This document shows, piece by piece, positions 54,021 to 63,240 of a stretch of DNA of 64,000 nucleotides. Positions within the stretch are counted from its first letter, which is position 1, and every line of letters starts with the position of its first letter. The position numbers were made by a program, and so were the translations under genes. Origin of the DNA: Oligoflexus tunisiensis (GTDB lineage: Bacteria; Bdellovibrionota_B; Oligoflexia; Oligoflexales; Oligoflexaceae); assembly GCF_001748245.1 (NCBI RefSeq), contig NZ_BDFO01000001.1, positions 4,111,853 to 4,175,852 on the forward strand, written 5' to 3'. The notes under the pieces were generated by a model that saw only the letters and a list, made by a program, of their open reading frames with translations, was not told the DNA's origin and searched no databases.

Positions 54021-54188
54021 ATAAAAAATGTTAGAGATTTGAGACTGCACTTCAAACACGCTTGATAAATCCCATGCATTAGTCTACTTCAAACACCAGC
54101 TGCACAGGACCCCGTTGCTTTTCTACGATGGATCAATAACGTCATCAGCATAATCACGGGATAATCCGTGTGTATGGAGGCAATTCAT

Positions 54189-55241
54189 ATGATTAAATCC
54201 GAGAACTTTGGACACTTTTTGAAGTTGGCAGGAGCTTTGGTTCTGTTTAACGCCACGACGGCCTGCAACTATGGCGAACCGCAAGTATCGGACACAGACG
54301 GTTATGTTTCCGCCGAAGATGACCGTTGGATCAAACGCGAGTTCAACGTTTGCGTCAGCAACAGCATTCGCGTAAATTTCCTTGAGGACGATTCCTTAAA
54401 TGAACTTGCCGTCCTGAGCAACGAGAGTCGACTAAAGGCCATTCAAATCATCTCTGCTGGTTTGAACGAGGAATTTGGAAAAATAGGTTTTAGATTCCAT
54501 GGTTTTAATGATTGCGACAACACTCAATCTGACATCGCCATGACCTTTGTGAAGTCTGAAGCTGCCATCGTCGACGACTTCGGCTCTCGAGGCAAAAATG
54601 TAGCAATAGGCATCAACGCATTCTGCCAGGATGGAAAAGGCAATGATACCAACTACCTCGATTCCAACTGCCTGCATAATGTAGCTCTGCACGAATTCGG
54701 CCACTTACTTGGCTTGCATCATGAGATGAATAGGCGAGACAACGATGAACGCTGTCCTTTAGACCAAACGACTGGCGAAGGGGAATGGAGTTCTGTTCAG
54801 ATCGGACACTACGACGACCAATCCGTGATGAATTACTGCCGTGTTTTCGTTGCCAATTATAGAAATCACAAGCTCTCGCTCAGCCAAGGAGATATCAATA
54901 CGTTAAATGCCATCTATGGAGGCATCTTTGCTCAGGCACATCCGGAACCTGGCGCACGCCTAAGCAGCCTGGATGACATTGACTTCCAAGTCACAGGTTC
55001 GGGTGTAACTGCTTTTGATGTCAAATTTGGACGCTTTGAGTCTGTCGATTGCGATGATCCAAGCGGATACATCCAAATTCCAAGCGTCGACCAACGAATG
55101 ACAGGCGACTTTTTGAAGGGTAATTTCCTTTCCCCTTCGGATAATGGACAGGGTAATTTTCGAATTTGTTTGATCGGTCGGTCGTTGAAGGAAGCCCAGG
55201 ATTACAAAAACTATACTTCCATTGACGTCTTTGCCCACTGA
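54189..55241 (+). CDS. Metzincin (astacin/matrixin-like) zinc metalloprotease lipoprotein
   Basis: 350 residues from ATG 54189 (GGAGG upstream; the frame from 54168 starts before the ribosome site). Lipobox TTAC near 25. Zinc site HEFGHLLGLHHEMNR (His168, His172, His178) and Met-turn SVMNYC, the same type as the 25018 enzyme. About 80 C-terminal residues beyond the catalytic domain form a beta-rich module with a Cys pair. Two motif sites upstream and a terminator downstream. Confidence 0.88.
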   Translation: MIKSENFGHFLKLAGALVLFNATTACNYGEPQVSDTDGYVSAEDDRWIKREFNVCVSNSIRVNFLEDDSLNELAVLSNESRLKAIQIISAGLNEEFGKIGFRFHGFNDCDNTQSDIAMTFVKSEAAIVDDFGSRGKNVAIGINAFCQDGKGNDTNYLDSNCLHNVALHEFGHLLGLHHEMNRRDNDERCPLDQTTGEGEWSSVQIGHYDDQSVMNYCRVFVANYRNHKLSLSQGDINTLNAIYGGIFAQAHPEPGARLSSLDDIDFQVTGSGVTAFDVKFGRFESVDCDDPSGYIQIPSVDQRMTGDFLKGNFLSPSDNGQGNFRICLIGRSLKEAQDYKNYTSIDVFAH

Positions 55242-55313
55242 GTTTGCGAATCACCGATTGTTATCACATGCTCAAGCTCTCATGAGCAGTTGAAACTTGG
55301 AACTTCCAATTTG

Positions 55314-55340
55314 AGCCCGCCGTTCATCGAATGGCGGGCT
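55314..55340 (+). terminator. Terminator after the 54189 protease gene
   Basis: AGCCCGCC and GGCGGGCT form an 8-bp stem around an 11-nt loop, followed by TCTTTCTTC. Confidence 0.8.
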
Positions 55341-55352
55341 TCTTTCTTCGAT

Positions 55353-55364
55353 CTCGTTAACGAG
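55353..55364. promoter_or_regulatory. Palindromic motif site 10 (CTCGTTAACGAG)
   Basis: A perfect palindrome differing from the consensus in the outermost pair only, 307 bp before the ATG at 55671. Confidence 0.55.
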
Positions 55365-55670
55365 ACGAAAGCACGGACATAACAATGTTAAGGGCCTGTA
55401 CAGCCAACTATCGCAATGACATAAGTTAGCCAAGCTCCTCTTTCCCGTAATCTCTTTCCGGGTTTCACAGGAACAGCGGACATCAGATTCCACTTCGGAG
55501 ACGAATGGGTCAAGCCGTTGATGTCATACAGCGCAAAAACAGCTGTAGGAGCGAAGTGGACGCTCTTGGATACCAGATCCCAAATGACTTCGGTTCAAAA
55601 CCTTGGTGGCCTGAAGCTTGCACAGTGGCGAGCCGTGGAACGTGTGATTTTCATTTTGAGGATTTCATTC

Positions 55671-57479
55671 ATGAAGACATCGACGATTCTGAAAAGCATC
55701 CTGGGAACAACTGCTCTTGCTGGCCTTTTTATTGGGTGTTACAGCAAAGTGAATGACAGCCACGTTAAGCATACTCCGGATGAGCCGACGCGAGGCAGAG
55801 ACGCCTGGATGTGGGTGGAAACACCTGATCCGGACTACTTCAGCTTCCACCAGCTCATCGCAGGAGAGGAACCGATCGATTATCTCTCGGATTCCAATCC
55901 TATGACAAAGAGATTACAACTCTGGCTAGACGGTATTGATGCATATTTGCGCAAGAGCCATCCAAACGATCTCGCGAATGTACCGAAGCCATTGGTTAAA
56001 ATAATAGAAAATAGTGAGCCTCAAGCGTTCGCATCACCAATGCCGGTATGTTATCAAATCGAAGTGAACTTTGCAGCGGATACCATGCCCCCTCCCTTGA
56101 ATGCTGTTGACACCGTTTACATGGATTCTGATGGCAAGTTTTATCCCTGGGACTCCAGTTACCCTTGTGTCGAGGGGACCTCGCCCGAAGAGACGTTACG
56201 TCCCTTGGTAAAGTATCTGACCAGCAAGTCCCCCGCTTGCAAGTTGACCTTGAGCGGGGACGGGACGAATGTCGCACTCGGCGTCAACAGGACTTGCGAG
56301 CGCGATCCAGAGCTTACTGACGTGCTTCAAGCAAAGAAACTTGTGATCTCTCAGACGTCAAATAAAATCACCGTTCATACTGGAATCATTAAAGAGATGA
56401 CTGAGCCAACTCTCGTTGCAGTCCTGGCACACGAGCTTGGGCACTACTACCGTTCCCATATTACGGCACACTCGTCGGAATACGACTTTTTCTATACGAT
56501 GGATCGACACAACAGCGACCGGCGCCCCATAGCAGAACCTTCGCTCAAAACACCCGGTGATTTGGCTGTTAATGCCGCTATTGATTTGAACAACACTCAA
56601 GCGTACGGGAAGATCAATGCTCAGAAGATGCGACCGGAGCTCTTCATAGGTGCTGGCTCGGCAGTTCAGGAGGTTTGCTCAGTCGGCTCTTGTCCGAAAG
56701 AGTGCGCTCAGGCTCGAATCCATATCAATGATCCGAAGGTCAATACTGCATTGGCAGCGTATCCGTTCGCTGATATCGCCGCCTCAGATTACAGTGACTT
56801 TGAGACTGCAGTGTTCGCATGCGCTGAGAAGATCAGCCTGGTTCCTGCGAATGGCAAGCTAACCGCCTCAAGCATAAGCTGGGAGAAAGTGGAAAGTATG
56901 ACACGTGATTCCCTGTGGGTTCCGAGCAGCCTCGCTTACTTTCTTGAGACAGACTGGTTTAAAGGTGTAGTCAAGATTACGGCAGGACGACTCCGCAAGG
57001 CGGCACCTTCGAACTCAACATTAAAGGAGGCACTCATCCAAGCAAGTGCGACACTCGACAGGTTGGACTCAGAAAACTTGTTTCACTTAAAACGGGCCAA
57101 GGACCTTCGCATTGGGCAATATACATATGAGCAGGAAGCGGATGACTTCGCTGCAGAAGCTCTCGCTGGAATCGGCTTGCAACCACTTTTGATAGCGGAT
57201 GCAAATGCAATATTAGGTAAGAATGATGAAACAACTCTGGACGGGTATCAATTTGGCATCAAAAAATGCAATGATTTGCGAAGTAAATCCTGGATAGAGA
57301 ATGGCGTTTACACTTTTGTACCAGTTGGTGACTATTCTGAGGCTCATCACAGCAGTTGTTATCGGATATTCAATACAGACCGCGAGATCGAGGCCCATAA
57401 GTATGAACCTGCTGCGACCATTGCCCCCCTTCTTAGCGAATCTGATTGGCTTGCCTTAGTGCAAAAGTCCCTACCCTAA
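55671..57479 (+). CDS. M48-type zinc metallopeptidase lipoprotein
   Basis: 602 residues from ATG 55671 (GAGGA upstream; the frame from 55518 has no signal). Lipobox LFIGC near 23. The HELGH site (254-258) sits in VLAHELGHYYRSH, and a third zinc ligand Glu in EQEADDFAAEA follows about 230 residues later, as in M48 peptidases. Several Cys pairs suggest extracytoplasmic folding. The C-terminal quarter is unassigned. A motif site lies 307 bp upstream. Confidence 0.85.
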   Translation: MKTSTILKSILGTTALAGLFIGCYSKVNDSHVKHTPDEPTRGRDAWMWVETPDPDYFSFHQLIAGEEPIDYLSDSNPMTKRLQLWLDGIDAYLRKSHPNDLANVPKPLVKIIENSEPQAFASPMPVCYQIEVNFAADTMPPPLNAVDTVYMDSDGKFYPWDSSYPCVEGTSPEETLRPLVKYLTSKSPACKLTLSGDGTNVALGVNRTCERDPELTDVLQAKKLVISQTSNKITVHTGIIKEMTEPTLVAVLAHELGHYYRSHITAHSSEYDFFYTMDRHNSDRRPIAEPSLKTPGDLAVNAAIDLNNTQAYGKINAQKMRPELFIGAGSAVQEVCSVGSCPKECAQARIHINDPKVNTALAAYPFADIAASDYSDFETAVFACAEKISLVPANGKLTASSISWEKVESMTRDSLWVPSSLAYFLETDWFKGVVKITAGRLRKAAPSNSTLKEALIQASATLDRLDSENLFHLKRAKDLRIGQYTYEQEADDFAAEALAGIGLQPLLIADANAILGKNDETTLDGYQFGIKKCNDLRSKSWIENGVYTFVPVGDYSEAHHSSCYRIFNTDREIEAHKYEPAATIAPLLSESDWLALVQKSLP

Positions 57480-57784
57480 TGACCTGAGTTTATGAGAGCA
57501 TGACTGAGGTATGTCATGCCCCCATCATCGTAAGCCGATTCCTGCTAAGATCCTTAGGGTTGGTCCATAATTGGTGAATTTCGGATCGTTTCCCTTTCTG
57601 GAATACTTGCATGTTCAAAATCATCTCGCTGTTCATTCTGGTTACGCTCAGCAGTTCGTTAAGGAAAAGCATAAATCTGCTCACTCGTTGCTTACTTATC
57701 AGCACCACCTCCAGAAAGTTCAATACAAAGCACTGGCACGAAAGGTGAAACAAATCCAGCAGAACCAATCCGGAGGTACAACTC
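57480..57784. promoter_or_regulatory. Gap with motif site 11
   Basis: 305 bp between the M48 and lectin genes. Contains site 11 (57655), a weak stem (GCATGAC/GTCATGC at 57498-57519) and the GGAGG ribosome site of the lectin gene. Confidence 0.45.
57655..57666. promoter_or_regulatory. Palindromic motif site 11 (TTCGTTAAGGAA)
   Basis: 11 of 12 matches, 119 bp before the lectin gene ATG at 57785. Confidence 0.5.
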
Positions 57785-58657
57785 ATGAAAAATTTTCCGC
57801 GCCGAGCACTTTGGGTGGCAGGCACAACCTTACTCTTTGCCTGCAGATCTCCCACTAGAACACCCCAGATCGAAGTTGGAAATAAGGACCTCTCCAAAAC
57901 GCCTACTGAAGAGTCCAGCCGCCTCGACGATCTGGAAGAGCAGAATCAAGAGCAAAGCCAGCAGATCAGCGAAGCTCTGGGCGCCATAGCTGAAAAAGAC
58001 TCAAAGATCAGTGCCAACGAGCAGATCATTAGCCAGAAAGATAAAGAAATCCAGGATCTCAAAAATATGGACGCTTCAGAAGATAAGCTGACAGAGGAAG
58101 AGAAAAAGTCTTTAAAAGAACAGATTGAAAAATTGGAAAACGAAAAAAACATTTTGGCTGATAAAACAAAAAAGCTAGAGGATGAGAAGAATAAGCTGGA
58201 AGCCCAGATTAAGGCTTCAAATGCGACTTCCACGCCAGGCACGGCCCCCAGCACCACGGGGTACTACTTTGTCACATTTCAAGGCGGAAGATGCCTGGAT
58301 GTCGATAGCAGCAGCGTTGCCGAAAATTCAAGGATCCTGGGCTTCCCGTGCCAAACTCCAGGATTGAACCAGCAATTTTTATATACCGAGGGGCAAAACT
58401 TCTTCCAACTGAGATCTCGGACCTCTGCCAAGTGCATATCGATTAGCGCAAATTCCCTGGGATCGGCCATCGTCCAAAAAACATGCGACCTTTACATGGA
58501 TAAGACCTGGGAACCCATCCTTGTGGGAACTAATCAGGCCAAATTCCGTAACCGATTGTCGCAAAAATGCATGGGAGTCTCCACGGCTAACACCATGATT
58601 TTAGTCGAGTGTAACTCCAATTTTCCTGTGACTTTTACTTGGTCACCTGCACGGTAA
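57785..58657 (+). CDS. Lipoprotein with coiled coil and ricin-B-type lectin domain
   Basis: 290 residues, lipobox TLLFAC near 20. Residues about 45-145 are a highly charged coiled coil (EEKKSLKEQIEKLENEKN). After a Thr/Pro linker, residues about 155-290 form a beta-trefoil lectin with repeats GGRCLDVDSSS, SAKCISISANS and SQKCMGVS, the QxW-type ricin-B pattern. The coiled coil holds the lectin away from the membrane. Likely to bind surface sugars of other cells (inference). Confidence 0.82.
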   Translation: MKNFPRRALWVAGTTLLFACRSPTRTPQIEVGNKDLSKTPTEESSRLDDLEEQNQEQSQQISEALGAIAEKDSKISANEQIISQKDKEIQDLKNMDASEDKLTEEEKKSLKEQIEKLENEKNILADKTKKLEDEKNKLEAQIKASNATSTPGTAPSTTGYYFVTFQGGRCLDVDSSSVAENSRILGFPCQTPGLNQQFLYTEGQNFFQLRSRTSAKCISISANSLGSAIVQKTCDLYMDKTWEPILVGTNQAKFRNRLSQKCMGVSTANTMILVECNSNFPVTFTWSPAR

Positions 58658-58918
58658 TTACTTTGAGCTGTAAGCCGGTAGACGGAGGACTTGTGGTCCT
58701 ATAGGAGCTAATTTTCGTTGAGGCTTGCTGCCAAAGTTATTCTTGATCAGGCCAGGAGGGAACCAGTCGGCCCCCATCTGATTTCCCCTCTTGGTTCTTT
58801 CAGGCTTCAGTGACGCCTGCGCTGGTAATTCCTCACATTGCACCTGGCAAATTCCTGGTCTATCCTTGTATTGACACAATCGCATTCACAATTCCCCCAT
58901 TTGGAAAGATCCTCGTCT

Positions 58919-61783
58919 TTGAAACGGGTGATTACATTATTTTTTTTACTGGCGATCGCATGGTTCGAAACCCTCGTGTTTGCCCAGAGTCCGATCGCCA
59001 TAGACGACGATTTTGAATTCCATCGACCAGGAAAAGGAAGTCTAAGTTACTTTTATCAGGATGAAGCGGTTGACTGGCAACCGATGGATGCGCTTGATTA
59101 TCTGCTGGAACCTGATCTTGAAAAAAAAAGACTCAAGATATTTGCGTACTATGACGCCATATATCAATCGACTCCCCTACTCCAAATAAGCGACCTCCTA
59201 AAGTTAGAGAACCGTCAACGCTTCGTGGATCTGGATAGCTACAGACCGAATTTTGGCTTTAATAACCGACCCGTCTGGTACCGAATAAGACTTCACTATC
59301 AAGGTAGCCAACCAACCAAGCGAATCATTTTAAATGTTAATGGATATGTGGTCGATTCCCAATACTTTGTGGTGGAAAACGGCAATAAGATTATAAACTC
59401 ATTCCGTAAAAGCTTTCATGAACCCAGGGCATTGAGAAGCCGGTTTGATACTGAAAACAACACCACATCAGTTCTTGAATTAAGTTCGGAAAAGAGGGAC
59501 ATTGAACTCTATTTCATGGCCTACACCTCCGTCGTTCCCCACCTCCTCAATGTTGAGCTTCACTCTGAACAGAACCTCGAAAAGGTCATAAAGGGCTGGC
59601 TGCCCTTTCAATGGGCTTACGCCGGCGCAGCAATAGCTCTTTTGACCTATAACTTTGGGATTTTTCTTATCTCCCGGCAGAAGATCTATCTATTTTACGT
59701 GGGCTTTGTCGGGACTACGTGGCTCGTTCAAGCCGAGTTGAATGGATTCTATTTCAATATCTACACAAAAAATGTCGCTGTTTATTGGAGTTATCATTAC
59801 CTTCTATTCCTTGGCATTCATGGGTCATTCTTTGTTGCCTTTGCTCGGGAATTCCTGCCTTTCCGGTCTTACCCGCGAATTAATAAGCTCACCAAAGTCA
59901 CACAGTTCATTGTCATCCTAACGGCTATCGCATATGTCACGGCACCGACCTCAATTATGATCCCATTCTCAACCTTCATGGTATTCTCCATTGTTCCTCT
60001 GATTATCGGACCTGCCATTTGGCTTATGACAAAGAAGGAAAAGCAGGCTTATTTCTATGTGACAGCCTTTTCAATCTATTTAATAGGATCAGCGTTTAAA
60101 ACGTTGATGTTGCATGGTTACCTTTCCAGCATCACGTTCCTCGACCACATTATGGAGATCGGCTCCCTGTCTGAAGCTCTCCTGCTATCGATCACCATGG
60201 GAGACAAGCTCAGGACCTTGAACATCAGTTTGAGAAAATACGTTGATCAAGTTGAAGATATTGTGGACGAAAAGACGAGAGAGATCCGCTCCATCATGAG
60301 GCACATTCAGCAGGGAATATTTTCAATTCTGCCTGGAGTCAAAATCCATGAGGAATATAGTCAGCATCTTTGCACTTTGGTGGATAGAACGGATATATTG
60401 AATGCCGATCCAGCTCTTCTTCTGAGTGAAGGCTCCACCATGAACGACGATGATGTAGCCCGCATGAGAACCGCAATCGACCTCTCCTTGGATTCCCCAT
60501 TCGAATTTGAACTGAATGAAAGCCATCTTCCCAGAGATATCGAGATGCCTGGCAGGTTCCTTGAAGTTGATTGGCAAGTCATTGAAGACGAAAACCTGCA
60601 AACGGATAAACTGCTTGTCACGCTGCGTGATGTGACAGAAATCAAGAAATTGCGGGGGCAGGCGGAAGCTCACGAGAAGGAAATCACAAAAATCTCGGAG
60701 ATTCTTGCGGTTGAGATTGAACGCTGTCAGAGGTTTTTTGATGCCTCAAAAAAACTGCTGAGCGATGTTCAGGGTGTACTCGAATCCAGCAAGCCAGTAG
60801 ATGCGACACAATTGAAGCTAATCTTCCTCTGCTATCACACGATGAAAGGCCACGTCCGCAGCTTGGGTTTCAAGGATCTTACCAACACCATCCACAAGGC
60901 GGAGAATCTCTGCAGTCTTTATCAAAACAATCTGGATCAGCTGGACCTGGACAGCCTGATGTCAGATTATCACCTGATCACCTCTGTCCTGGAGGAGTAC
61001 ATTTCCATATTCCGCGATAAGCTCGGTCGTTCGGCTTCAAACACAATCAATCTCAACAAGGATATGGTCGCGAAACTCCTGAATATATTCCAGCTTCTTC
61101 CCAAGGAAAAAAGGAGCATCTGCTCAAATGAAGAGCATGTTCTTCACTATGCCTATTACAAAGCTCTCCCGACGGTTCTTAAGGAATGTTGTGACAAAGT
61201 TGTAAAGGTAGCGGTCGACCTCGGCAAACAGGAGCCACGCTTCGCCATAGACACCCCAAGCGTGGATATACCCCCTCAGACCGTGGAACTCCTCCAAAAC
61301 GTCTTTATCCACCTTCTGCGCAATTCCGTGGACCACGGCCTGGAATCAACGGACGTACGCCTCTCAAAAAACAAACCAGCGCAGGGACTGATCACTATAC
61401 GTTCCTTAATCGAGGGAAATATGCTGCTTCTATCTATCGGTGACGATGGCCAGGGGCTAAATTTGAAGAGAATAAAAGAAAAGGCTCTGGAAAAAGGACT
61501 CCTGGCTGTCAATGACAATGATCCCTATGCGATCGCCAATGCCATCTTTCATTCAGGGTTTTCAACGGCCTCCCAGCTATCAGACATCTCTGGACGCGGG
61601 GTCGGATTGGACGCGGTCCGGACCATGCTGGAGGATGCTGGTGGGGGCATTGCCATCATATTTAATGCATCTGACAACATCCAGGTCGACTCAACTGCCG
61701 TGCCTTTCCACTTTCGGATGAGCCTGCCTGACGATATGTGGGTGACAGGTTTCGATCAGCAGTTGAACGTAGTATCCCACTAA
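58919..61783 (+). CDS. 7TM-DISM receptor fused to Hpt and CheA-like ATPase domains (copy 3)
   Basis: 954 residues from TTG 58919 (GGAAAG 10 nt upstream). The length and signal (LKRVITLFFLLA then FAQ) match copy 1, which starts with ATG, so the 27-residue extension in the longer frame is rejected. Same domains: DISM sensor, seven helices, coiled coil, Hpt with YHTMKGH, ATPase with N box LLRNSVDHGLE, DDGQGLN and SGRGVGLDAV. No receiver lies next to it. Confidence 0.88.
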   Translation: MKRVITLFFLLAIAWFETLVFAQSPIAIDDDFEFHRPGKGSLSYFYQDEAVDWQPMDALDYLLEPDLEKKRLKIFAYYDAIYQSTPLLQISDLLKLENRQRFVDLDSYRPNFGFNNRPVWYRIRLHYQGSQPTKRIILNVNGYVVDSQYFVVENGNKIINSFRKSFHEPRALRSRFDTENNTTSVLELSSEKRDIELYFMAYTSVVPHLLNVELHSEQNLEKVIKGWLPFQWAYAGAAIALLTYNFGIFLISRQKIYLFYVGFVGTTWLVQAELNGFYFNIYTKNVAVYWSYHYLLFLGIHGSFFVAFAREFLPFRSYPRINKLTKVTQFIVILTAIAYVTAPTSIMIPFSTFMVFSIVPLIIGPAIWLMTKKEKQAYFYVTAFSIYLIGSAFKTLMLHGYLSSITFLDHIMEIGSLSEALLLSITMGDKLRTLNISLRKYVDQVEDIVDEKTREIRSIMRHIQQGIFSILPGVKIHEEYSQHLCTLVDRTDILNADPALLLSEGSTMNDDDVARMRTAIDLSLDSPFEFELNESHLPRDIEMPGRFLEVDWQVIEDENLQTDKLLVTLRDVTEIKKLRGQAEAHEKEITKISEILAVEIERCQRFFDASKKLLSDVQGVLESSKPVDATQLKLIFLCYHTMKGHVRSLGFKDLTNTIHKAENLCSLYQNNLDQLDLDSLMSDYHLITSVLEEYISIFRDKLGRSASNTINLNKDMVAKLLNIFQLLPKEKRSICSNEEHVLHYAYYKALPTVLKECCDKVVKVAVDLGKQEPRFAIDTPSVDIPPQTVELLQNVFIHLLRNSVDHGLESTDVRLSKNKPAQGLITIRSLIEGNMLLLSIGDDGQGLNLKRIKEKALEKGLLAVNDNDPYAIANAIFHSGFSTASQLSDISGRGVGLDAVRTMLEDAGGGIAIIFNASDNIQVDSTAVPFHFRMSLPDDMWVTGFDQQLNVVSH

Positions 61784-61836
61784 TGTGAATTTGCAATTCT
61801 GTCCCCGTTCACACTTCACCTTCCGGAACAGTCCCT

Positions 61837-62658
61837 CTACTGCACCTGATCTTTCGGCAGAAGATTGGGGTCAAGGCTTCTCAGATAAGGAACGATTCCT
61901 GATTTTTCCGCATCGTTCGCGAAAATCATCTTGTGGGGGATGTTGGATTCCCAGTTGTCATCAGTATTCACACCCGCTTCAATGGTCGCGAGCAGACCTG
62001 GATCCGAATAATTGGCCATCAAATAGGGCGAATGGTTTGCCCCCCTATCAGTTCGATGGCAGGATGCACATGCCGGCGAATACGTTTCGCCCGTGACCTC
62101 CGTATTGTAACGTTGCTTGCCAGCGGCTACCTGCGCAGCCGTATATTCTGCAATCTCCAAGGCCAGTGGCATTTCCGCCGATCCGAGTTTGAATGTCGCT
62201 GACGTCGAACCTGCTTTTTGGGTCGTCAATTCGTACTGGCGACCTCCAGGGCTTATATCTTTGAAGCTGACAGTCACAAATGAGGCATCGACCTCCAAGG
62301 AAAGTCCTGCGGCCTTGGCTACAGCAGCCGATTCATAGTCTTTACCTCTGTAGAGTTCAATAATTTTCTCTTCGCTAGCTTGAATCTCTTGTGGGAGTTC
62401 ACCAAAGACCCTGGCATCCACTAAGACTTTGAACGAATTGGTTCCATCAAAACCAGAAAATAGTTTACCGAAGCGAACGTTATTCAGCACGACTGACCAC
62501 GTCATTTTTGAGACCAGTTCCGGAACGCTCATGGCGTCTGCGGATGCATTCTGGGTCGAGCCTGTCTCTTTGTTCTGCTCGGAATATGAACACGACCATG
62601 TCCCCATCACCAAATTGAAACATACCCATAGACTGAAAGCTTTCACTTTCCTGGACAT
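61837..62658 (-). CDS. Mono-haem cytochrome c-type lipoprotein (paralogue of 41535-42443)
   Basis: 273 residues from ATG 62658 (GGAGGT upstream). Lipobox TWSC near 23. The haem site CASCH lies in the C-terminal third, between RYNTEVTG and GIVPYLRSLDP, the same frame as in the 41535 copy. Middle region of about 140 residues is shared in style (FDGTNSFKVLV). Convergent with the 58919 gene, 53 bp apart. Confidence 0.78.
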   Translation of the reverse strand: MSRKVKAFSLWVCFNLVMGTWSCSYSEQNKETGSTQNASADAMSVPELVSKMTWSVVLNNVRFGKLFSGFDGTNSFKVLVDARVFGELPQEIQASEEKIIELYRGKDYESAAVAKAAGLSLEVDASFVTVSFKDISPGGRQYELTTQKAGSTSATFKLGSAEMPLALEIAEYTAAQVAAGKQRYNTEVTGETYSPACASCHRTDRGANHSPYLMANYSDPGLLATIEAGVNTDDNWESNIPHKMIFANDAEKSGIVPYLRSLDPNLLPKDQVQ

Positions 62659-63240
62659 ACTATACCTCCACAATCGCATCACGTTGGGGCATCAGCATGC
62701 AGTTTCCCTGCCATATCACGGAACTCAATGAAAGGTCATTACGTGTGATCATTATCAAACATGATCTTTCGTAAGGCGTTCGCAACCACAATGAATTGAA
62801 CGCGAAGCAGCGCTCTAATCCGCCGATAGCCATCCAGGGCCGCTGGCTGTGAAGGTGTCTCAGGATAAATATTTCGTTACTCACAAGGAGAGTGCCCAAA
62901 CCTGCTGCGACGCTGGCAAAGATCCAGGTATTTCCTAAACAAACCTTTATACTCGTGCCAAAAAAATCGAATCACTCCATGATTGTAGCCGCTGGAAAGC
63001 AACGAGTGATCGCGTCAATACAATGTTATTCTGCGCTTCAGAAACAATGGGCAGAGTATGGATCCGACGATGATACCACCACAAAATGCACTAAAAACTG
63101 CTGGTTAAGACGTTCGCTCAATCTTTCTATTGATGGCAACGTGGCAAGTTTATTTGGGATTTGGCATCATTAAGGCCATTCTCACCAAAACAGATAGAGA
63201 CGCTATCGGTTAAATGCGGCGAAAATGGAAGGGTAATGGT
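62659..63240. other. Gap of about 580 bp
   Basis: No gene or motif site. TTCGTTAC at 62874 resembles half of the palindrome only. A small frame at 62892 has no support. Confidence 0.4.

Larger units (their letters stand above)
53834..54188. promoter_or_regulatory. Gap with terminator and tandem motif sites
   Basis: 355 bp. It holds the LPMO terminator (53840-53859) and two motif sites (53986 and 54009) whose centres are 23 bp apart, about two helical turns. Otherwise empty. Confidence 0.55.
55242..55670. promoter_or_regulatory. Gap with terminator and motif site
   Basis: 429 bp. It holds the protease terminator (55314-55340), motif site 10 (55353) and the GAGGA ribosome site of the next gene. 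No other gene supported. Confidence 0.5.

Noticed and set aside
57571..57858. 95-codon frame across motif site 11
   Set aside because: It overlaps the lectin gene start in another frame and has no coding features.
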